Translations under genes and position numbers: made by a program
Origin: Acrasis kona
Taxonomy: Eukaryota; Heterolobosea; Eutetramitea; Acrasida; Acrasidae
Assembly: GCA_026419775.2 (NCBI GenBank)
Contig: JAOPGA020000280.1
Span: 1-32,655, forward strand
Length of the DNA stretch: 32,655 nucleotides
Direction of reading: 5' to 3'
Part shown: piece after piece, positions 9,492 to 20,545 of the stretch
Layout: each line of letters begins with the position of its first letter
How positions within the stretch are numbered: the first letter of the stretch is position 1
The notes under the pieces: generated by a model
The model's input: the letters and a program-made list of their open reading frames with translations, nothing else
Database searches by the model: none
What the model was told of the DNA's origin: nothing

Positions 9492-12400
9492 CATTCATAC
9501 TTGTTGTTGATGCAAATCTTGAAATTGTTCTATGAGAGAATAACGAAACGCTTCTAAATTGAATCGGAAGCGACACAACAGTACTAGTCACTTTCTCCTT
9601 GATTGGAGCATAGATGCGATCAACCGATGATTGATATTCAAATATAATTAGAGGAATGTTAATTAACATGTGATAAACATGTCTCTTTGGTTTAGTGGAA
9701 GAGTTTTTGTTACCGTCAATGTTGGGATTTGTTGACATAAAACTAATGCGAAGTGGGGCTGTGCATATATGAGCTGGTCCACTTAATTCATTAATGTCAC
9801 TTTCATCAAAAGGTGATGCCTCTAGTGTTGAATCATCCATGTTTCCAGATATCACAACAGGGAATGACAGCTTTGATGCCTCTCTCTCCTTATCGTACTG
9901 CAATTGAATGCATTGGTGCTGAATGTCCCTTCCTTCAAAGTTGACTCTAATTTTTGTAACAGCACACACGTTGGAATGTGCGAATTGATCACCAGCAAGG
10001 TACATCTCTAGATTGTACTTTTCTTTGGATACCACACAGAAGGAATTTTTTGTATTAAAAGCCATCACTCCGAGTCCATCCCTCAAGTAGCACTCCGAAT
10101 AATACATGTCTTTAGACAAACACTTGGTCATGGTGGAGTAATAATCAGACAGATTGGACACTCTATTGCACAAAGAGCGATCTAATTCACAAAGACTCTT
10201 GGCAGCATCTTCCATGCGCGAAATTGCAACTTTATTACTTTCATTTTGATTAAAAGTATGATTAGGCATGAACGTTCCGATGCTTCCCGACAAGCACAGA
10301 CCAGTCAACCATTTGATATGATCTGTGACCTGCTGCTTGAGCTCTTCACAGTGCTTACCCATCAAATAACGAACTGCAGTCTGATAACTATTTACAAGAG
10401 GATTGTTATCAATAATGTCACTAGTATTCAAAGACGGTTCATCAGAATGATGAGGATGATGAGGGATAGCATCTCCATCATGCAAGCGCATGTGTCTATT
10501 GGTGATATTTTCAATCACATCAAGAAGGATCCTTTCATAATCTAAAATGGACAAATCACCCTTGAAGGTGGAATTTGCCAAATTTCTATCAACAATTTGT
10601 TTTTCTTGATGACTCAATGAATCACCAACATCACTTTCGTCATCAAAACTATCTTCATTTCCACGCTCCTCTAATAAACTTTTATTTTCAATTTTTACAG
10701 ATTTTGGAGTGACTGCAGGTGATCCCAAACTATTTCTACGAGAACTTTGTTCGCTCTTCACTATTTGCTGCTTGTTGAAGCTTGCAACAGAAGAAGGAGA
10801 ACGATTATCGCGTTGATGAGGGGATTGAGAGCGTACTACAACATCAGTGATGGATGGTGATTTGGAACGGATGTGAGTGGTGAGCGGTGACTTGGGTCGA
10901 GTGGTGTGCACTGGGAATTGAGACGGAGTGTCTACAGTGTAATCCAACATGCTCTTAGTGAGAGGAGTTCGAGAACGAGGAGAGCCTTGATTGGACGTAG
11001 ATTGTTTTCTAGGTGGTGTAGTGAATTGAGGTTGTTGCTCATCAACAGGAGAAGCAGGTCTGTGTATAGGTCTCAGCACAAACATTTCTTCAGGAACCTC
11101 TCCCGACTGTTGTGGATGAGTAACAGAAGAAGAAGGAGAAGATTTGAGATGACGACGTGGTGGTAAACCCTCGCGCGTTAACATGTCATCGTACAACTCA
11201 CACAACTGTTGAGATTGTTGAATGGATGTCACTTGAATAGCGTACGCATTTTCGTCTTCGAATAAACTTCCTGGACCTTTGCGCCACACATGGAACAGTT
11301 CTTGTTCTTGAACATTCGGTAAATTTCTGGTTGACAATAAACCAGATAGTTGTGTTTCGTTGTCCTTGTCAATAATCAAGACTTTCATATGAGAATAGTC
11401 CGCGACTCCATCTTGGTTTGTACTAGGAGCGATATGTAACGTTCCTGAACAAGTAAACTTCCACGAAGAGTTTTTCACTTCATAAACGAATAAAGTGATG
11501 CCTTCTAGAGTGATTTCTTCCTGTTTAGGAGGTTCCGTCATGATTACATCGCTAATGTTAGTTGCATTATTATAGTGATTCTTTTTCGGAGTAATACCAA
11601 CTCTTTTAGCAGCAGAGTAAGTGCTGTATTGATTGACATGCTGTTCGGCATAGGTGGTTGGTTTTTTTGGTGTTTTTTGAATCTTCACGGTGGAGGATCT
11701 TGCTGGAGACTCTGGGGGACCGCCGATACCCTTGAAAAGACGACCACCTGATATGAATCTTGTTCTTCCCTCCGACAAGTGCATGTGCTCCAATAACGCT
11801 TCGATTTTTGAAGCTGGAGTTTGGTATACATCTCGGAGCGGAGGTTCTCCATAGTGCAACAATGCGATCCTTCCTAGGCACTCTAAAAATTCATAAAAAG
11901 TCAAACTAGCAGCATCTGCTGTACTACTGGCGACGCTGATGTTGGAGCGAGATGGAGATTTAGAAACACTTGACTCTAATAAATTAAAACTACTGCAACA
12001 ACATGATTGGAAGATTCTTGATAGTTGTGTTTTGGATGCAAATGATGGGAAAATATCAAAGTCCTTTACAAAAGTGTAAAACTCTTCAACGTTGAGCGTG
12101 GTCAACCCTCTTAGATGAGATCTCCAATCGCTCACTTCCCTCAAAGTGCGTCGGCTGGTTGCGTAGTGAGAAAAGATCTTTTCCAAAACTTGTTCGTGCT
12201 TTGCCCACAGTGCAATCACATTCTTGTCGGAGAGCTCTTCCGGCGAGGGATCCAGAACAATATGACCGGCATAAGGCAGCACGTAATCCGTAATAAGTTG
12301 CTTTACATTTTCGCATACTTGTTCGTCGTGAGCCATCATATCATTCATGGTCTTGATGTCAGAATCGCCAAACTTGAAACAGGCCAACAGGCACAGACCA

Positions 12401-14128
12401 TTTATGAAATCATCAATGTTCATACGAGACGATGCAGTGTTTTTGGTGACCTCCATAAAGATGATACCGACATCGTTCGGATTCAAGTGTTCGTCCAAAA
12501 GTTTACAATCTTTCGCAAACTTCAAAAACTGACTGGATGTGAGTTCCACATGTTCAACGTGATTTCGAAGAGCGTTTGTGTAAAAAACGAAAATATTTGA
12601 TATTTGTTCTTCGAATTGGATCAATAATTCATAATAGGCCAATGTGTCTAATCTCGTCGACATTTTTGAAAATGTGTGCTCCTTGGGTTTTGGTGTACCT
12701 CTTAATTTAGTTTTATTGTCGTTCATATTGGAGAGAACTGGTTGGTCCTGTTTTAGAATGTTCTTTCCAGGCGTTCCAAATAAAACTTTTGGACGGTTTT
12801 CGTGAATTGGACTTGGTGGGGAATTAGTTCCAGGCTTACTGCTCGGAAAGACGATGCGTATGGCATTGTTACCTGAATCTGCAATTAAATAAACATCTCT
12901 ACCCTGGTCTTGGATGGAGGCAATTCCTCTTGGTAAATTAAAATCACTTTTTTTTGCTGACGCGTTTCTATTTCCTATTCTTTGTGATCCTGCAAAAGTC
13001 ACGACTTTGTCATTAAGTACTCGGCGGATGCAATGATTTTCCATATCACATACGAGTATGCCGTCGTTGGAGCAGTAAATGCCTTCGGGTGAACATAACT
13101 TGTTAGGATCCATCAAAGTAGATCGTGAAGTCGAATCGCCCTTGTCATTTATTGTTGATACGTGCATTAAATCTTTTGATATTCTGCGCAAACAATTGTT
13201 GCCGGAATCGGAAACAAGTATGCTTCCATCGACGTCCGTGGTGACATTTGCTGGGAATCTGAACAGTGCTTCTCTACATCTGCCATCCTGGAAACCTTCT
13301 TTTCCTCCACATAAAGTACTAACTCTTTGTTGCTTGACATCTATCCTACGTATCCTATGATTATTTGTGTCTGCAATAATAATGGATCCGTCTTGAGCCA
13401 CGGCAACACCACTAGGATGGTCGAATTGTGCTTCATTCAATTTTCCATCTTTTGATCCCCTTACTCCGCAGCCTGCAAATACCGACAGCTTTTGTCCGTT
13501 GGTTGAAAACGTCTTTATTTTATGATGTCCACTATCACAAACAAGAACGGCGTTAGAATGGAAACATAATCCTTTTGGGTGGAGTAAATCCGTTTTGCAC
13601 AGTGTTCTCACTGTTTTTTCGTTCGGTGATATCAATCGAAGTGCAGAATTGTTGACTTCCGAAACCATGACTGTTCCATCGGGCAGAGACAAAAGTGTAT
13701 GAGGTCCATGGAACATTGCGTTCTCAAATCTCCCATCCTTCATTCCCGCTCTCCCAGTACCGCAAAAGTATGCTACTTCATAACGTGTGTTCGAATTGTG
13801 GCTCTTGTTTGGTGTTGACGTAGGATTGATTGACGAGTATTTTTTTGGCGGTGGAGTCTCGGTGTTGAATATTTTCTTACTGTACAGAAATGTTGAGGAA
13901 GACACTAGCGATGTTTCATATCTCGACGGTGTTTTGTTAGGGGAGTACATATCAGCGTACGAGCTAACTAAAAGTATTGTGACAACCTTGAATATTTCAA
14001 AACATACCATGCCCTCTAGAGTCCTGCATCTCAGCATAGCCCTTTTTTTCGCTTTCACCTGCGCTCGCAGTCTCTAAAGCACTCTTCTTTAAGGGTGTAC
14101 TGAAAGTATCTTGAGACCAAGAGGCCAT
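9487..14128 (-). CDS. Large NHL-repeat protein with a p25-alpha (TPPP)-like region
   Basis: The gene codes for 1533 aa in two exons, 14128-14008 and 13967-9487, with a 40-nt intron (gtatgt...ttttag). Translating the intron would create a false hydrophobic N-terminus. The true start is MASWSQDTF, and there is no signal peptide. Residues about 105-420 hold five or six NHL repeats, for example HPSGVAVAQDGSIIIADTNN, forming a beta-propeller. Residues about 510-575 resemble the EF-hand-like p25-alpha/TPPP core (FAKDCKLLDEHLNPNDVGIIF). A second, weaker helical EF-like segment lies near 620-770. Residues about 860-980 look like a PH/RanBD-type beta domain. A Ser/Pro/Gln/Arg-rich disordered stretch follows (about 1000-1190), then an unassigned C-terminal region. 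TPPP-type proteins bind microtubules, so a cytoskeletal role is possible. The combination is unfamiliar to me and no specific function can be assigned. Confidence 0.8.
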
Positions 14129-14199
14129 CCTAATTTCAGCCGTTATATGTATTTAAAATGTACACTTTGATCAACCATCAAAAAATAAGCGCGAAGAGA

Positions 14200-15842
14200 T
14201 TAATTCATAGCTTGTTTATTGTGGAAATTTGTCTTCTTTTGATAAGCTTGGCACACTTGCAACACCAAATGATCTTGATAACTTCCTCCTACAACTTGCA
14301 AACCAATCGAACCTCCATTCGAAAACTCACCGCAGGGAACACTCGCCGCAGGTTGTTTAGTCAAATTAAAGGGATAAGTAAATGGAGTCCACGTCCACCA
14401 TCTTTTCAAATCATCTTCCTCCCAAAACGAACTCTTTTTACCAGTACAAACCTCTTCAATATCATGAGGCACCTCTCTTTCCGCTTCAAAAGCGGGTATT
14501 GGTAACGTGGGTGTCACCAAGACATGATATTTGGAGTGAAAGTCATTCATCAAAGCTCCCATTTGAGCTCTCAAAAACTCTGCAGCCATTGCATCCACAG
14601 TGGTCAATTTACTACCTTTATTAGCGATGCTAACTAGACCTGGATCTAATAAGCTCATAATCTCCTCCTTTGTTTGACCCTTTGCTGATATTTTTCGGTG
14701 TAGTAGATGAGCAGCACCACTATACCATACAGTTTTAAATGCCTTGTAGATGTCGAATTTGGCAAGCGGAAATTCATCTCCGTGAATGAAGGTGACGTTG
14801 GCTCCCAAATCCTTGAAGACTTGTGCCGCTTGTTTCACGGCTTGCGTGACTTCTGGGTGTACGTAATCGACATAACCTCCCAAATCCAAACTGACAGCAA
14901 TGTTCAAATTCTTCACTCCATTATTTAATGTGGATGAATAGTCAACGTGTGGTTTGTTACTCTCTGGGTATAAACTATACCAATCGGCATTGTCGGGCAC
15001 TGCTATAACATCCATACAGAGGGCAACATCTTCGATGGTTCGGGTCATTGGTCCAACATGTGACATGGTTCCGAATGCAGAGGGAGGTGCATGCGCAATG
15101 CGTCCGAATGTTGGCTTGATTGTGGATAGATTACAAAATGCTGAGGGAATTCGAACAGAGCCACCTGCATCCGATCCGATGGAGATCGGACCAAGACCTA
15201 GAGGTACCGCCGCACCTGATCCACCGCTGCTACCGCCACTAGTTTTGGTTTGGTCATAAGGATTACGTGTGATTCCTGTGAGCGGTGAAATTGTAACACC
15301 ACACCAACCGTGGTCAGGGGTGGTGGTCTTGCCAACAATGATTGCCTTCTGCTCAAGCAATCGGGACACATTTGGAGAGACGTAATCTGGTTTTAAGAGT
15401 GGATCCAATTTTGATCCAAAGTATGTTGGAATGTCTTTTTGAGAAAATAAATCTTTTACACTAAAATGTATAAATAAATTGTATAAACGTGTACTTACGT
15501 AACTGGAACGCCGTCCAGGATTCCAGACTGCCTACCTTCCTTCCAGCGCAACTCGCTTTCTTTAGCCTGTCTTAATACATCTTCACGGTCATATATATAG
15601 TTTAGAGCGTTAAAAGTATGATTAACTTCCTCGATTCGAAGTAGAACATCTTTAACAACGTCTACAGGAGAAATGTCTCCGGATTTGTACCCTTGCAATA
15701 ACTCAGTTCCAGACAAAAAGCACAATCTTTTTGATGGCATTTCAATCAACTTTTGATCAAATCTCTGTTCAATTCTATCAAAACATAGGTTGACTGTTTT
15801 TAGAAACAAGGTTACAACATTATTATGCATGATCCTCTTCAT
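14200..15842 (-). CDS. Amidase signature family hydrolase
   Basis: The gene encodes a 534-aa amidase-signature enzyme. These hydrolyse carboxamides using a Ser-cisSer-Lys triad. The model is exons 15842-15499 and 15460-14200 with a 38-nt intron. The intron splits the codon before the catalytic lysine: exon 1 ends GVPV plus two bases, and exon 2 gives VKDLFSQKDIPT, placing Lys at about residue 117. The Ser/Gly-rich core follows (TSGGSSGGSGAAVPLG, cis-Ser near 187), then GSDAGGSVRIPS with the nucleophilic Ser near 211. The C-terminal GLQVVGGSYQDHLVL is also typical. The N-terminus has no clear signal peptide or anchor. Substrate is unknown: GatA-like, plant-type indole amidases and fatty-acid amide hydrolases share these motifs. 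No GatB or GatC is nearby, so a free-standing amidase is more likely. Confidence 0.9.
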
Positions 15843-16010
15843 GTGTTCTCAATTGAAAACAAAACGCTGCTCTACTAATGGTAGTACAAATCAGTACAAA
15901 TTATCAACACCGAAGCGAAATCAATATATCAACATGTGTAATTTATTGAAATAAACAGTTTAAAAAGTTAAAAATCTTCCTCGTCGAGCTGCTTTTGCAA
16001 CATTTCTTTT

Positions 16011-16581
16011 TCATTGGTCTGTGGTTAGTCTTGCTCTCTGATTGCACCGTCCACCACATGTCACAAAAGTATTCCAAATATTAATCAAAATGTCCTTGAC
16101 ACTAGCCCCTCCAGCACGTGAATGAGTCGTCATAGGATCTGTGCTGAATCTTATCAAAATCAAAGAAATTACAACTAAAAGTACGATTCCAATGAGCATG
16201 GTGTTTATAATAGTAAGAATGGTGAACGTATTTAGTTGAGTTAGAATTAAAGATGTTTGGACAGGATTGCAGTCTCCATAGCATTTCACACCTGCGCACA
16301 CCTACAAAGTTATATAACCTTTTAATAACATTAAGACCTACCATTCCTGCGCAAGGACAATTAAGAGTCAATCCAAAAAGCGTTGAATTCCTATTATCAC
16401 AATCTGGGTCTCTTATACCACAATTACAATGGCATCCGTCACTGCTGTTATAATTGGCAGGATTACATGTCCAGGCTATTGGAGCCGTGGAGTTACCCGA
16501 TTGGCCAGACACCGTGTTGAGTGCACAAAAGATTGATACTATGATAATCGCAGATATGTATGCACTCTTCGTGTTCGACAT
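16011..16581 (-). CDS. Cysteine-rich type I membrane protein
   Basis: The gene encodes 176 aa in two exons, 16581-16342 and 16301-16011, with a 40-nt phase-0 intron. The start MSNTKSAYISAIIIVSIFCALNTVSG is a clear signal peptide. An ATG 60 nt upstream in frame would bury it, so I prefer the inner ATG. The short ectodomain (about 28-105) has paired cysteines, WTCNPANYNSSDGCHCNCGIRDPDC, then NCPCAGM and, across the junction, VCAGVKCYGDCNP, with several N-x-S/T sites. One membrane helix (about residues 103-130) and a basic cytosolic tail follow. The W-x-C...DGC-C-CG..DPDC spacing suggests a small disulfide-knotted module. I do not know its ligand or role. A cell-surface location is likely. Confidence 0.7.
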
Positions 16582-17105
16582 TCTTTTCTGTTTCGCCGGT
16601 TGATTATAAAAATCCTTTTGAAAAAGCGGAATAGACCCCATTTAAAAATACTCGAACCGAAATGCTTATGAATTTGCTGCTTTATCGGCCTGTGGTCGGT
16701 TGATATAGTATTTAGAACTATGGCGGCTTTTATGAACGGATGGTACAGTATCTTCGTTTGTGGGATTTGACAATGAAGGGTTTGAGTAAATCTTGTTTGC
16801 TTAGCAATAAATGTGGAGAATCGTTGGTGCATCTAGTGATGAAAAGAGTAGAAATTTGCTGAAAAAAGCTACAAAAAAACACTGCAAGTTACGAAAATAA
16901 ATATGATGGATGCATTCGAGCGATTCAGGAATATAAATTATCACAAAGAGGTTCTCTCCTCTTCAGGAGTTCCACACCTGAGATTTTGGCTGCTGTTGAA
17001 ATATATTAAGTAAGAATCAAGATCCATCCTAATGGTCTCCAACATTCAGAATATGAATATGGTACCTTCGAGAAAACCATATGCCTTCATTACGATACTC
17101 ACATA
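16582..17105. other. Gene-poor stretch with possible decayed exons
   Basis: No gene can be supported here. Two short plus-strand frames begin with ATG: 16811-16900 (29 codons, Lys-rich) and one from about 16904 to 17012 reading MMDAFERFRNINYHKEV. The second ends in a gtaag donor-like site, and a 40-nt gt...ag segment follows (17010-17049). Splicing it does not keep the frame into the next open stretch, which reads EYEYGTFEKTICLHYD at about 17049-17096. This looks like remains of exons of the SAM-like gene downstream, or like 5' exons I cannot join correctly. The first part of the stretch also holds the promoter of the minus-strand cysteine-rich gene. Confidence 0.35.
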
Positions 17106-18205
17106 ATGCATTATGATGTATTCAAACTGAAGCCCCAACAAAGAGAGTGTAAGTCGCACACAACACACAACATGTTATTGTAGTGGGTGGTGGAGGCGGT
17201 CAGGAGCAAGTCAGCGTGCTCAGGGTGAGTGTCCAGTGTGAGGAATATGATATTGATGTTGAAGCTGAATCATTGGATGGGATGCAATCCATTGTATCGA
17301 ATTATCTGGGATATAATATAAAATATCTCATGTACAAGAATCTCCCTCAATTCCACTGTTGTCACAGACGTTGTTGTCTTGATTCTCATTTTCACTGCTA
17401 TTCTAATTTAATGCAGAAATCAATTTCCAAATTGGTCACCATACAAATTATCATATTCAAGTTGAATAATTGCTGCAGAGTAACAATTTCAAGTGTTCAA
17501 TACGAAGAAAGCATAGGCATAAAGAGGGCTGATCAAAAAATTACGTTTGACTATATGAATACTATTGTCGTTGAACACGGAGCGAATATATCATATACCG
17601 CCGATAACCAATCATATTCGATGAGTCAACATTATGAAAAAGCACTCGACTATCACAAAAAGATCAATCCTGAACAGACGTGGCTAGTAAATTGGACCAC
17701 AAATGACACGGTTTGGAGACCAAACGAATTTCATGACGTCAATGTAATGATCATCCACCATGATCAGAGCTTTGGCTCCTTCACTATCAAAACTATCGAT
17801 CGTAACCAAGAGGCTCCAATTATTTCTGTAGTTGAGGTCAGTGCCAACGAGTACAAATACAAACAAGAAAATAACAACAATCTTGAAGCGACAAAACCAA
17901 AAAGTAAGTCACACAACAAAAGTACTCAACATGTTATTGTAGTGGGTGGTGGAGCGAGTAAGAGATTTGATCCCAAAACTATTGATGTAAATCAACTGTT
18001 CGAGATGTTAAACAAAAATAACAAACTCCAAGGCGTTGCAGACGCGATGAAGTCGGCTGACATTGATGGCGAGGGATTTGTCGCATTGAAAAAGACTGAT
18101 GTCGGAATTAAAAATGACATTAAAATTGATCTTCATGTCAACGTTAGAGGAATCCTTCGCAACTTTGCAAGGGAAAATTTCGGAATTGAACAATACTTGG
18201 AATAA
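17106..18205 (+). CDS. Unrecognised protein with C-terminal SAM-like domain; model uncertain
   Basis: I do not recognise the family. A possible model is 17106-17148, 17184-17903 and 17943-18205 (341 aa), removing two related introns of 35 and 39 nt that both end in ttattgtag. The N-terminal part contains a Gly run, then a ubiquitin-like or PB1-like looking segment (VSVQCEEYDIDVEAESLD), repeated weakly further on as SSVQYEESIGI. Residues after that include TWLVNWTTNDTVWRPNEFHD and FGSFTIKTIDRN, which look like a folded domain. The C-terminal 80 residues (VNQLFEMLNKNNKLQ, DIDGEGFVALKKTDV, FARENFGIEQYL) look like an alpha-helical SAM-type domain. The stretch 17320-17490 has odd composition and a possible missed intron. 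The gene may be damaged or mis-modelled, but the last exon is convincingly coding. Confidence 0.45.
17168..17195 (+). repeat. 28-nt direct repeat, copy 1
   Basis: This 28-nt segment, from caacatgttattgtag through ggtggtggag, is identical to 17927-17954. It spans the intron 3' end and the start of the following Gly-coding exon. The preceding intron sequence (gtaagtc-cacaac) is also similar in both copies. This marks a duplication of an intron-exon junction about 760 nt apart. Confidence 0.85.
17927..17954 (+). repeat. 28-nt direct repeat, copy 2
   Basis: This is the second exact copy of the 28-nt junction repeat at 17168-17195. Here it precedes the exon for the SAM-like domain. Read as coding, the intron part would give HVIVVGGG, which mimics a nucleotide-binding motif but is more likely spliced out. 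Confidence 0.85.
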
Positions 18206-18460
18206 AAGATGTTGGGATATAAAATAAGTTTATTGTTATCTCTGATTACAGAATTAACGTCTTTATTTCCAGTACTCTCAGAATCAACAACCAGCGTCCC
18301 ACAGTGACTATAACCTGGTGCAGTTGATTCACAATTACAATCATGTGATTATGAAATCACTTGCGACGATTTAGATATGTTTCGCATTGATTGATAATGT
18401 ATTAGGTGATTACAGCGCATTGCGTGTTGAGAGAGGTATCTACTTCAATGTTTCGAAATA

Positions 18461-18685
18461 ATGTTTCCTGTCCAGCGCTTATTCCAGATGTATTTGTTGA
18501 ATAAAAATACGAAACTCCAAGATGTTGCAACAAAACTCAAGTTTGAAAAGGTTGATGGGGAAATGTTTGTTGATATGGTACAGAGCGACTATAAGGATTT
18601 GGAAGTAGATTTGACTCTGTCAGTTAAAACAGCTCTACGCAAGAATGCAAGGGAAAACTTTGGAATTGAGAAATATTTGGATTAA
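18461..18685 (+). pseudogene. Duplicated SAM-like terminal exon without the rest of the gene
   Basis: This 74-codon frame repeats the C-terminal domain of the preceding gene: NKNTKLQDVATKLKF, KVDGEMFVDM and NARENFGIEKYLD against NKNNKLQGVADAMKS, DIDGEGFVAL and FARENFGIEQYLE. It ends in TAA at the equivalent place. Sequence before the homologous part (about 18472) ends in tgtccag, a usable 3' splice site, so it could be a last exon. No matching upstream exons are visible in the 255 nt after the previous stop. Divergence is moderate and the frame is still open. Alternatives are an extra alternative last exon of the neighbour or a tiny expressed gene. Further on, 18708-18740 repeats the cccagcgcttat start, perhaps a third remnant. 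Confidence 0.5.
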
Positions 18686-18924
18686 AAAATATTCTTTATC
18701 TTCACCCAGCGCTTATCCGTTGTCGATATATTTGGTGTCAGGAAAATTATTATTTAAGAGAATGTTCCAACGCCTCTCTCTGCAGTCATGTTGATAATGT
18801 GTCGATTGTCTTGAACCTCCTTTTTATTTCCTTGCATCATTTTTGCTCTGGACTAAGAAGTGGTTTCATCAGAATTCATTGTTGTTTTTTTTACAAGGTT
18901 GAGTTTAACAACATATATGGTATT

Positions 18925-20540
18925 ATGACCACAGATCCACCAAAATGGTTAGTGAGGCAGCGTCTTATGAGAAAGGAGCCAAATAGCCAATTTACCAATA
19001 TTGACCCCGATAGTATTTTATTGATAATGAGCTTTATAGACTTTCCGCTGAATTTGTAAGCATGCTTCTTCCATAATTATACCAAACTTTTAGGCACATG
19101 AAGAGGATATTCAGTAAAGATAGTTATACATCTGTTGACGAAACCATAACGGTCGAGGCACATCTTCAGTACCAACAAAGACAGGTTTGTATAATTGGAT
19201 ATCACACAATTAACGTATAGTTAGTATTATTCAAGGGCTAAAGCAAATCACCCCCGCAAATCAATACCATTATTCATGCTCGATACACCGCTAGTTGCTC
19301 AACAAAACGAGGTATTCAAGTTATTATATGGACGCATCCGTGGTAGAATTTATCAATTATGGAGTTCTATAAATTTGAGTTGCAAGTCCTGCTACCAGCT
19401 TGATCAAGTGAGTCTCACACTAACACATTCTGACTTGTTGATGCAGGAACAACATTTAACAGTTGACCAACTAAAAATGCTCATCTCTAGCTTTAGTAAT
19501 TTGAGATCAGTTAACTTTTGTGGATTTGTGAATTTTAATGATGTTTGTATCAAGTGGTTAATCATTAGAAATCCATCTCTTCAATCCTTAGATCTCAGAG
19601 TAACAAGCATAGACTTTGAGGGTGTTCAAACAATCCTAAAGCCACATCTCGGGAAATTTCATTTAAAGTATGTTGGCTCGTTGTCTTTGTGTTTAATTCC
19701 ATCAGAACTCTGAAGTTGACCAGACTATCCAGAGCACCTTTCACTGAGTCCAATATAATCACATTACGATCTTGTCCTTCGTTGACGCACCTAAGCCTCA
19801 CAAACAACGGTCTACATGCACAAGAAATCAAAACACTAGTCACGACTAACCCACCAGTAAGTACGATTGTAGTAATTCATCATTAACAGTGTCAAGATCA
19901 CAGATGGTTACGTGCTTTTGAATCTAAGCTGCAACTCCATTAGCGATGACGGAGCACGTGCACTTTGCTTGATTAAGAGCTTAAAGTCGCTCTACTTGGA
20001 AGGTAACCATTAATCTCAAAAATCATTTTAACAATGACAGATTGTGGACTCACCAACGACGGTGTGGAAAGCATACTAAAGGAGTTGCGACTGACTAACT
20101 TGGACTTGAGCAGAAACAGAGCTGTGAATGATGAAGGCATCAAGAGCATTGTAGACCACGAAACATTAGAGTACCTCAAGTTGAGCGACATTACAATCAA
20201 GGACAAAGCAGCTTGGTATCTATCACAAAACAAACTTTTAAAGGAATTGGACCTTGACTACACGAAAATCACTTTTGATGGATTGGATATGATCTTGTTT
20301 GGAGAGTACAAGGACTTTGCAAGTGGAGAGTCCGTCACACCAAAAATGAACATCATGAACACTCTAGTTTCTTTAAACATTCGTTCGGCAAGAGAGATTA
20401 TACCGATACCTCCTCCACAAGATCCCAAACAACCACCTGTCGTCGATCCAAAAACAATACAATTAAATGAAGTTAGGTTGAAACTCAAAAATTTACAAGA
20501 ATCAGGACATTATCCTCAGTTTAAAAACTTGATTTCATAA
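18925..20540 (+). CDS. F-box-like leucine-rich-repeat protein, seven exons
   Basis: The gene encodes 460 aa in exons 18925-19055, 19094-19184, 19225-19407, 19447-19667, 19706-19856, 19897-20002 and 20041-20540, with introns of 38, 40, 39, 38, 40 and 38 nt. All junctions keep frame. The N-terminus has an F-box-like stretch, IDPDSILLIMSFIDFPLNL (about residues 27-45). From about residue 140 on there are irregular RNI-type leucine-rich repeats, such as LRSVNFCGFVNFNDVCIKWL, LTHLSLTNNGLHAQEI, VLLNLSCNSISDDGARAL and LTNLDLSRNRAVNDEGI. The last part has a Pro-rich segment (IPPPQDPKQPPVVDPK) and a charged tail. F-box LRR proteins deliver substrates to Skp1-Cullin ligases, which would fit the skp1 gene nearby, but the F-box match is partial. 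Splicing of the 39-nt intron is likely but not required, since it has no stop. Confidence 0.78.
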
Positions 20541-20545
20541 AATTT

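Noticed and set aside
12115-12600. 161-codon plus-strand frame opposite the NHL gene
   Set aside because: It lies wholly inside a well-supported coding exon on the other strand and has no protein-like pattern.
13968-14058. Hydrophobic N-terminus (signal anchor) of the NHL protein
   Set aside because: It results from reading through a 40-nt intron, and the true first exon starts at 14128 and is hydrophilic.
16539-16832. 97-codon minus-strand frame upstream of the cysteine-rich gene
   Set aside because: It overlaps the signal-peptide exon in another frame and shows no domain or signal sequence.
17925-17960. HVIVVGGG as a nucleotide-binding (Rossmann) start
   Set aside because: Most of it is the 3' part of a likely 39-nt intron that is also found, at different length, at 17149-17183.
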